Shown: positions 50,721 to 64,000 of the stretch, in pieces | How the letters are laid out: every line of letters begins with the position of its first letter | Position numbering within the stretch: the stretch's first letter is position 1 | Source of the DNA: Apostichopus japonicus | Taxonomy: Eukaryota > Echinodermata > Holothuroidea > Aspidochirotida > Stichopodidae | Length of the DNA stretch: 64,000 nt | Assembly (NCBI RefSeq): GCF_037975245.1 | Contig: NC_092561.1 | Span: forward strand, 5,814,001 to 5,878,000 | Reading direction: 5' to 3' | The notes under the pieces: generated by a model | What the model saw: the letters and a program-made list of their open reading frames with translations, nothing else | Database searches by the model: none | What the model was told of the DNA's origin: nothing | Translations under genes and position numbers: made by a program

Positions 50721-52535
50721 GTGTTTTTGTCTTGTTCTCTAGCTCACAGGCATTTTATCGCTAAATAATTATCCACCAAGCGGATAAATATTGAAATCGA
50801 TAGACATAAACTCTATTCCACCTGACGAATATTATAAAATGCATGCATCTTGTATGACCCTGCCCTCATCATTCCTCTCCCCTTCCCCTCCCCCCCCCTT
50901 ATCCCCATACCCATTCCTCCACAGCCTGGAAAATGCTGAAGGGTTCAAACTTGGGACAATCCAATGAAAATCAAACTGAGGAAAGATTGCCAAATATTGG
51001 CTCAAACTCAGTGAATGTGAAATTTGGTGTTGATTAAAGATGACTTATGACCTGTCAGAGTTTTGTTTGCTAAGAATGGGAAGAAACATAAAACAAAAGT
51101 GAATTAGAAACAAAATTTGTCAGAAATGGTCAGAAGAACCGTGAATAATGTGCTTCTAGAGATTTTTTTTTATAGATGCATGGGTCCTCTTATGATTAGA
51201 AATTCTGTAACATAGCGATCTGATATTGGGGGGGGGGTGGGGGTGGTGGAGAAGGTTGGTTTGTTTTCTATTGACTCTGCATATGTTAATTTAAATATTT
51301 ATTTATTTATTGACCTCTTTATTTACAGGAAAATCTTGAATTATTCCCAAAGTGAAAGGACGATATTTGTAGTATTTGTGTATATATCACAAATTCTGCG
51401 TATTTGTATGCATATTAATTCTTCATTATGATACTATAGTCTGTGTGATATATACCAGTGGGTATCATACATTATGCTGGTGTTTTTATATTTTAGTAAT
51501 ATTAATCTTTAAACGCTTATTCTACCAGATGCTATCAATATCTTTACCTTTTTTTCCCTTGTTTTTTTTTCAATATTTATTTCAGATAAAATACAGAAAT
51601 ATTTACTCTATTCTTTCACAAGAGGTTTTACCAAGAGAGAAACATCTCATTTTGAGTAGTTTCAAGTAAATTTACAAGAAAAGTGCAATTTTGTATTGTT
51701 TTCAATTATGTGCATTCAAAATAAATACACTTAGAATAATGAAACCAAATAATCCACTGTTTGGCGTACATTCATTTTCTTCTTTACGTTGCAAGTATAG
51801 TGTCACCAACATCAATGTCTGTTCAAATGATCTAAAGAACATTGGAAGATTTTTCTTAAATAACAAAAAGAAGGCCGGTCATATTTCCAATGATTGATCG
51901 CCTGTTATTTCCAGTTCATGTTCGTTTACAACAGTCATTTGGTACAGTAAAATGATATATTATGTGGTTACCAATTATGTTGCAGTGTTAGAGAGTTTTC
52001 TGTGAACAAATACATTTCGGGGTGTTACTAAAACGAATGACAATTGCGTTACACATAACGAATGACAATATGTTGTACACACTAAAAAATTGCGTTGACT
52101 AAAACGAATGACAGTAATGACAGCACAGACATTTGCTTCAACCGGATATCACAGTTCAGATTTCGTGGGTATCTAGATCTAGTAAAGTACGGACAAGATA
52201 AAAACGCACCTTATAGTAAGCGAAATTGTAAGTCTGATTTAAAAAAAAAATTAACGTCATTTTTCCGATATTAATTGTTAGAAACTAACAATAATATAAT
52301 CTTGAAACGGATATATTTCTATATAAATCTACAGAGGTAAAAAGCACAGCACTCAAGCGTATTCTCACACACAAACTTTCCCTGTGATTTCTATCCGTAA
52401 ATTACACCAAAACCCTGGAACCACGTAACATATGTTACAAAATCGCATATGCGATTTTCCTCAAATCATTTTTGCGCAGAAAACCAATAACCGCATTTAC
52501 TCCACTCCGTTAATCATTCTATCTCCACTCAACAC
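50721..52535. other. Intergenic, nothing recognised
   Basis: C-rich and G-rich runs at 50879-50900 and 51227-51245. ORFs at 51237-51897 are short and of AT-driven composition, with no homology I recognise. Confidence 0.5.
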
Positions 52536-52540
52536 TGTCC

Positions 52541-52672
52541 TTCGTTGTCATTCGTTGTCATTCGCTGTCATTCGCTGTCATTCGCTGTCATTCGCTGTCA
52601 TTCGCAAATGATAATTAACCCTGTACAAAGTCAATTGTCATTCGGTCATTCGCTGTCATTCGCTTTAGTTTG
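52541..52672. repeat. 10-bp minisatellite
   Basis: About six tandem units of TCATTCGCTG at 52548-52604, then a second short block at 52638-52672. The related motif AACGAATGACA is also scattered at 52030-52110 on the other strand. The ORF over it is a repeat artefact. Confidence 0.8.
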
Positions 52673-53279
52673 TCCCACATTTCGTACTATTCCACCATGT
52701 GCAGGTGTGGCAGTAATGAGTGTCCGTGCGTCTTACGAACACTCATTACTAGGATATAGTGTCCGCTTTGCGTGAATAGTGTCTTACGGACACTTTCTCT
52801 TGCTTTCTGTAATGCCACCGTGGAGAGTGTCCGGGTTCTCTTTAAAGAGCTTTAACATGGTTCTGTTGAGTGAAGCGGAAGATGTGAAGTTCACACTCCC
52901 CATCCCTACCCTTAGTCTTAATTATATTCCTGATTTATAGTGTAAATATGTACAATTGACGTCTAAACATGTATCTCTCTTGTTTGTGTGTGAGGGGAGA
53001 TGTCCTTAGATCTCTACATCATGTACTGCCGTTATCAATTCGTGTGATACTGTTCTTTGTACAGTTTACAGTTACACCCGAAACATGACCAAGGTATCTC
53101 AAAAAAAGACAAATTTTGTAAGAAGAATTTTAGCAGCTATACGGGCACGTATTTCTATGAGCTATGCTGCAAAGTGTGCCATTCTATCGTCATAAAGTAT
53201 ATAGATTAAGGATACGTTTTAAGAAAAAGTCACCCAGGAAAGAACCTGTGCACGAAAACCAAACTGAAAAAACCGAACG

Positions 53280-53414
53280 ACTGATCCGCTCTCAAACCCC
53301 TGTCCCAATGCTTCGGGACTGTGACCGTGTGATCATCGCCGGGTGTGCATCACCATTCCCCTCGAAAGGGAACAGATACTACACATGATTTTAGCCAAAA
53401 GACCGAGAAGCGAT
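53280..53414 (-). pseudogene. U2 snRNA-like 5' domain joined to unrelated sequence
   Basis: On the minus strand, 53414-53370 is a 45-nt match to the 5' end of U2 snRNA with about three differences. ATCGCTTCTCGGTCTTTTGG is stem-loop I, and GTGTAGTATCTGTTC contains the invariant GUAGUA that pairs with the intron branch site. Directly after it the U2 stem IIa sequence is absent. Instead there is TTCCC/GGGAA hairpin sequence (CCCTTTCGAGGGG), then GGTGATGCACACCCGG and GTCCCGAAGCATTGGGAC, a perfect 5-bp hairpin. No Sm site of the usual U2 type was seen. It is either a chimeric retropseudogene, a U2-headed SINE or a divergent snRNA-like gene. Confidence 0.6.
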
Positions 53415-55908
53415 TAAGGATTGTCCCCCCCCCCCGGTGAAACCTTTATACAAGTTGTACTATGGTGATGACTTTACTTTAAAGAAGAACTAAATATGCG
53501 CAAGTTTTTTGGACTTCCCTTCGTTTCATATCCCTCATCAGAATGAATACCGTCGTGAACCTGAAAGCTATTTTAACTCAAAAGTTCAGTTTGAGTGCTG
53601 GAATACTCACAGCGAAAACAAAATCCTGACGTACACATCTGAAAAATAAAACATTGTCGGTAAACATCAACCACTTTAGTTATACATTGTTTTGATTCTT
53701 CAGCTTGAAGTAAAGGTTGCAATCAATGACATACCAGTAAAAATATCTAACGTGTTTTGGACAAATACTGTAAGAGGTTGTTACGTGTTGACCATAACCT
53801 GCGGTGTCAATCGACTTTACGGTACTGTAATGGTAGCCTTTCATTATTCATCAGAATGTCAATCCCTAGACTTGCAGAAATAATACAATGGCCACCAGAA
53901 CTCAGTGGCTTTGTGTCAATATAAATATTTGATCACTGACGTGCACAACAGCAGGTCGACTGCATACTTCGAAAGGTTGAAAACCCCTTTCGTTCAATTT
54001 TATTCAAATGATCGCTTTTCAAAGTAAACTATTTTGCAAGATATACGAAGGAGTTTCATTAACTGTTTTACTCTATGTATTGTATGGATTAATATAGGTA
54101 ACCCTATAATAGTACAGCAGTGTTTAAATTTGAACCTGTATTACACGGAACGCATGTAATAATGATCACCTTTGTGGGGTGGGGTGAGGTAATAGGATTG
54201 GTATGGCGTTGGGGTTGTTCCCTAGAACATGTTATGCCATTTCCGTAACGTATCTTTGTCGAATTAATTATGGTTCCTGGAGATCCCGTGATCCTGTTGC
54301 AGTTAAATTCCTTTTGCATGGCTAACAATAAAGGATGTCCTTAAAATTGAGTTGAGATCACCCAGTTTATCAGGAGAGCTGTTACAATGAACCTAGAATA
54401 GAAAATCAACGCTTTCATGAAAATGATGGCGCTAGTTTAAAACACATTTTTCTATAGAAAATAATTTTATGTCTCTTAAAAGCATCCATACATTCAAATT
54501 TAGGAGAATGACGCCTCATCAGGCCATGTTTTCAGTGGACGGTGGATTCACACATGCCTACCGCAAAGGGAGATAGGCAGGGATTCACGCACGCCACCTC
54601 GACCTTTCACCGACCGACCCTCTTCGCATCCTCCCGGGTCCTTTAGCGACATCAAGAGAGATATGACACGGGATCCTAGGCTACAAAGAGTGCCATACAC
54701 CACTGGAGCGTTATGAACTATAGTATGCCTTCAACCCTAGTACGATTTAAACGACCAGCAGAGCAAGAGTCTTTCATCTGCCCCTTATACCACTGGCCAC
54801 CACGTCAGCTAGTAAAATCTATGTTTGAAATGAATATACTAAGTGTAGTATTATTATTATTCGTGACCATAAGCTAGGTTTTGCACACTTATAACTGTCA
54901 CTAATCTGCTAGTCGCATCGGCGACCAGTTGTTGTTTGAGCTAGGAGAGCTTCGTTGGTACTGAATATGCATTACAGAGCGTTCCCTCATTGGCTTGTTT
55001 AAATCAAGGGGCACGGCGTAACAGAATACATTAATGTAATCTGTCTTTAGCGGATAAAGTTTTTCATACTTTCGATCATTAATTCTTAACTAATGAACGT
55101 TTTTGGCTAAATTAGCTTGGTGAAAACTCATTTTCATGGTCCGCCAGATAAGCAAACTAAACGAATAAGCATTTTTTGAAACAGGTTTATGTATTTCCTT
55201 TTTCGTTTCGCACAGAATGACTTAAAATGATATTGTTAGAACGCTCCTACAAAAACGTTGATTGAACATTTTTTTTAAAGTATGGTTTAAAACCTAACTT
55301 CCAAATACACATGGAACGTTTTCAATAAAACGATTAAAAATCAGGCCTAAAATGCACTCTTATATAATTATACAAGAACACCCACTCAATGGTTGTGTTT
55401 TTCATACATGTAATGGAATATCCCTGAATATGTTCTAGCTTTCTATGATCACGTTAATGATAAAATTACGTTGCGGTTCAACTGTTTCCACTTAATGTTG
55501 AAAAACGTCATTGTCCCGTTTAAGTATAATAATAACTAACATTTAACTAAACATCGATTTAAAATGTATTTAAAAAAAATCTATAACCTCATTGAATATA
55601 TTTCCCGCTTTTACCACTTTCGCTTTTACCACATCAATCAAATATGTGCAATTGACACTGGCTGTAATTGACATTGCAATTAATAGCAGAAATGTTTGAC
55701 CCCGGCCGATCTACAAATTTGGTGCCAATGTTGAGACGCCCTGGTCATTATTGTCTGCGACTGCTCCTGTTAAATATCAAAAGAAATGAGAAAAGTCACG
55801 TCACAAAGCTTTTACAATCAAGCTAACGTATAAACTTTAAAGAAACCGTTACAAATATTCTACAAAATCAAGTAATCGGTCAAATGAACTTATTAAGTTT
55901 TATTCACA
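53415..55908. other. Intergenic, one possible decayed SINE
   Basis: At about 54790-54715 the minus strand has GTGGTGGCCAGTGGTATAAG, which resembles a class II tRNA A-box region, but the B box is poor. Nothing else is supported. Confidence 0.4.
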
Positions 55909-56025
55909 GCCATAGGCGTAGGATGAGGGGGGGGGGTGGTCGTTTTTTTTGGGGGGGGGGATTTTGGTTATATTTTCCGGGCAAGTCGTTACACCCCCCA
56001 ATCAAATTGGGCTCCTACGCCTACG
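55909..56025. mobile_element. Small MITE, 117 bp
   Basis: Inverted ends (CAT)AGGCGTAGGA left and TCCTACGCCTACG right, flanked by TTCACA on both sides (55903-55908, 56026-56031). The interior is mostly G runs on the left and C runs on the right, so the whole element can fold on itself. Superfamily unknown. Confidence 0.6.
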
Positions 56026-56418
56026 TTCACAACATAATTATACAAGAACAGTCAAGTACACCTATATACATTTATTATCTGTGAAAAAAAAGCATAGTGA
56101 CCAAACTGGTATATAATAATGCTTTGTTAAACCAGTACATTTGAGGCCACATATCAGAGCAATTTAGAAATGTCAAAATTGTACAGTTTCCCACTACATG
56201 TCGTGTTTAAGTTGCAGTTGGGAGCAGTATTTTAGGTGCTCAATAAATTGAATTTGCTATTGATTATTCTTAACGTTTTTTATACTTGCTTACATCCGTT
56301 GTAATATTTGAAACAGAATATTGTGTAAGTCATGTGCTGTACAACACGTTTGTATGCTTGAAAGGGAAAACATGAATCTTCCTTTGGTTAACCTACCTTC
56401 ATTTGCTATTCCCCTTTC

Positions 56419-56424
56419 TTTATT
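56419..56424 (-). promoter_or_regulatory. Possible polyadenylation signal of the esterase
   Basis: AATAAA on the minus strand ~450 bp after the stop. Weak, since the hexamer is frequent in AT-rich DNA. Confidence 0.25.
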
Positions 56425-56518
56425 TAAGTTCGGAAGTATCGGGTAACTGTAAACGCATGTTGGTGTGGTAGCTATACTCTTCTTATATCAGATATAAAAA
56501 TATATAACTAACAAAACT

Positions 56519-56608
56519 AAGTGGATTCATTTCGGTTCCAGTAACATACATAATACCTAGAATACAGTTACCTTTCCAAGTAGACAATCTCGCAGCACTA
56601 ATCACGCA
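56519..56608 (-). repeat. Partial duplication of the esterase last-exon end
   Basis: TAACTAACAAAACTAAGTGG and CAAGTAGACAATCTCGCAGC match 56868-56887 and 56904-56927 (inside the esterase last exon) in the same order. About 35 bp is inserted between the two blocks, plus small changes. Flanks such as TTTAAGTT(C)GGAA also repeat, so the copy is part of a ~350-bp tandem duplication covering the 3' end of the gene. Confidence 0.6.
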
Positions 56609-56869
56609 TTATAGAATGAGGTTGCAGTTATAGGGGGCTGCAATATCTTACATGCCACTTTCATGCATCTGTTCTCGTACTTGAATCACAAAGTGCTGTA
56701 CAAGTCATGAGCACAATACACTGTTAGTTCAAAAGTACTGCTGACGGAAGCAAAAGCTTGATTAGATTCACTTATTTCTCATTGTATATTTAAGTTTCGA
56801 AATATAAGTTAATTATAATCACATCTTATTGTCGTAAAGATAATTAGGACACTCTTCTTTTGTCCATAA

Positions 56870-62403
<5,534 letters not shown>

Positions 62404-64000
62404 TGTACTGATTTGATATAGCGTCGATTTATCAGATTATCTTTTCAGTTGTTATAACTGTGAAATAAAGATATTAAAAGGAAAGCAACTATACATGCAA
62501 CAATGAACATCTTTCATTGACAATTGGATCTTACTTGGACATGTTCAGAGTAAAATGTTTGGTGAGAAATGCAATAAATAAACTCACATGGCACCTGTTG
62601 AGAGACAATAGTTCTATTTAAATGGCTTCGTCAGAATATGGCATTACTGTACAAGATGGCAAAAGGTAATGGAATATACATGGAAACGGAACGTAAGGAA
62701 ATCGTATAGGCCTACTATCCTATCGAATATGTCTCTGCATAAACTATTTGAAATCAAGAAACTATATAGAGTACCCATCACATCTTTAAAGGTAATGTAT
62801 TAAGTAAACATGTGTGGCTTTTAGTGTAAACAGCAATTCAATGTGTAGTAGCAAGTTTGTAAGATCTCTGATCTCTTAATACGACAATGATATAGTCAGC
62901 TATAACACAATCCGTTGTTTTCAACAATCTCAAAATAAAATACAAATACAAAAATAAAACGAAACAAAACTAAACCAGATGAATCGAAAGGTAAAACACC
63001 AATCAAGAGAGAGGGAAACTTCAAACCTTAGTTATTATAGTAACAACGGTGGGATATGTACCTGTCCCAATAAAATTACTAAATTGCCAGCTGGTAACGA
63101 TGGTGCAATACGAATATCATTAGGCAATAACTACTCGGCAAAGTTAACGATGAAACGTGCGTACTTCCAGGCAATTGCGACAAGCTTAATGCTCGCTGTT
63201 TTCACCCAGTAGTTACTTGTAAATTTTGTGTAAATCGGCTGGTTTTCACAAGTTTTGACTTTGAATGGGAATGAAATGGTTGAACGAGTTAAGCCTGACC
63301 TGCACACGGCTGGCCATAGATTGTACATTTATATGTATATATGTAAGATTTCGAAAACACGATTACTATGTTGAAATTTCGACATACGTTATGTCTCCAA
63401 GTTGCAACTATTTTTTATGGAGCCCACGTGCCGGTTGATAAAGGCTATGAATATTGAATATTTACCTCAAAGTTGCGACCGTTTTCTCTCCAAGTTATTG
63501 CCAAGTTCCTTTCTGGGTTACTACACCCAACCTACGATTTAAGCAGGCACGTCCAACGTATGCCACAAGGCTATTTCAATTGCCTTATACAACAGTTTTG
63601 TTCTCTCTTTTACATGGACTATGACGTATCCAATGTCAATTTAAGAAACAATGACCAGTGTATTACCTGACACCTTTTGTGTATGTTAGAGAGTGGAGAA
63701 GGTGAACCCTGAAGGGTAAATATAACAATGGTGTAGGAATAAAGGAGTTTTAACAAAGACTTGAAAAGAATAGAAGTAAACGCGTTACAAAGTTAGAATG
63801 GTGTGAAATCGTTATTTACCGCTTTTTTTGAATACCCCGTGATAGTGGTATGAGAAATCGCAAACTTGAAAATAATTATAAATAAACTTATGGACATAAC
63901 TGTATGGCAAGTGATCGTTGAATATTCTGAAATACCTAGTACTATATCTTGTATTTAGCTTTATATGTATTTTATCCACGCACATTTGATTCTCAGGTAG
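62404..64000. other. Upstream of the esterase, nothing recognised
   Basis: This presumably contains the esterase promoter, but no core element stands out. ORFs of 60-77 codons here show no family motifs. Confidence 0.5.

Noticed and set aside
53692-53883. 63-codon ORF preceded by a TTCTTCAG acceptor-like site
   Set aside because: No recognisable domain, no partner exon with matching phase nearby.
54500-54800. Possible tRNA-derived SINE on the minus strand
   Set aside because: The A-box region is suggestive but the B box has several changes and no second copy is in the window.
62979-63670. ORFs upstream of the esterase as small genes
   Set aside because: Composition and length are as expected by chance; no domain or splice evidence.

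Overview
This is a eukaryotic, AT-rich, intron-rich nuclear window with spliceosomal genes (GT-AG introns) and dense transposable elements. The content suggests a marine invertebrate deuterostome, most likely an echinoderm and possibly a sea cucumber. That taxonomic guess is inference from the KCNQ1-type channel, the echinoderm-like short-repeat style and the Penelope-like element; no sequence here proves it.

Two protein genes can be rebuilt exon by exon. (1) On the + strand, 13118-44184, eleven exons encode the 3' two thirds of a KCNQ1 (Kv7.1, KvLQT1) voltage-gated potassium channel: S3-S4, S4-S5 linker, S5, pore, S6, calmodulin-binding helices A and B, and assembly helices C and D. All splice phases agree and the joined reading frame is open to the stop. 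The S1-S2 exons lie upstream of the window or were not recognised. (2) On the - strand, 62403-56870, seven exons encode a complete 565-residue secreted type-B carboxylesterase / cholinesterase-like protein with an intact Ser-Glu-His triad. The two genes are convergent, with about 12.7 kb of repeats and unassigned DNA between them.

Region by region: 1-520 is the 3' end of a CR1/L2-like LINE. 820-2010 holds tRNA-derived SINEs, including an inverted pair around a TA microsatellite. 4.6-5.75 kb holds a TTAA-flanked MITE and a fold-back element. 6748-11201 is a Penelope-like retroelement (PLE) cluster: one apparently intact unit (797-residue RT plus GIY-YIG endonuclease), a tandem upstream unit with an internal deletion, and an inverted partial copy, each carrying a hammerhead ribozyme. 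12-44 kb is the KCNQ1 gene; its introns hold SINEs, 56-bp, 12-bp and 20-bp minisatellites, a 1.4-kb hAT element with a perfect 8-bp target duplication, Harbinger-like MITEs and a 1.77-kb TTAA-flanked element. 44-57 kb is intergenic, with more SINEs, a MITE, a 121-bp minisatellite and a U2-snRNA-like fragment joined to unrelated sequence. 57-62.4 kb is the esterase gene. 62.4-64 kb shows nothing recognisable.

The strongest candidates for further attention are the ribozyme-bearing PLE cluster, with an unusual U-U closing position in ribozyme stem II; a dimeric tRNA-derived element that also carries a hammerhead-like core; and the U2-like chimera. All homology statements come from reading motifs by eye; no database search was run.
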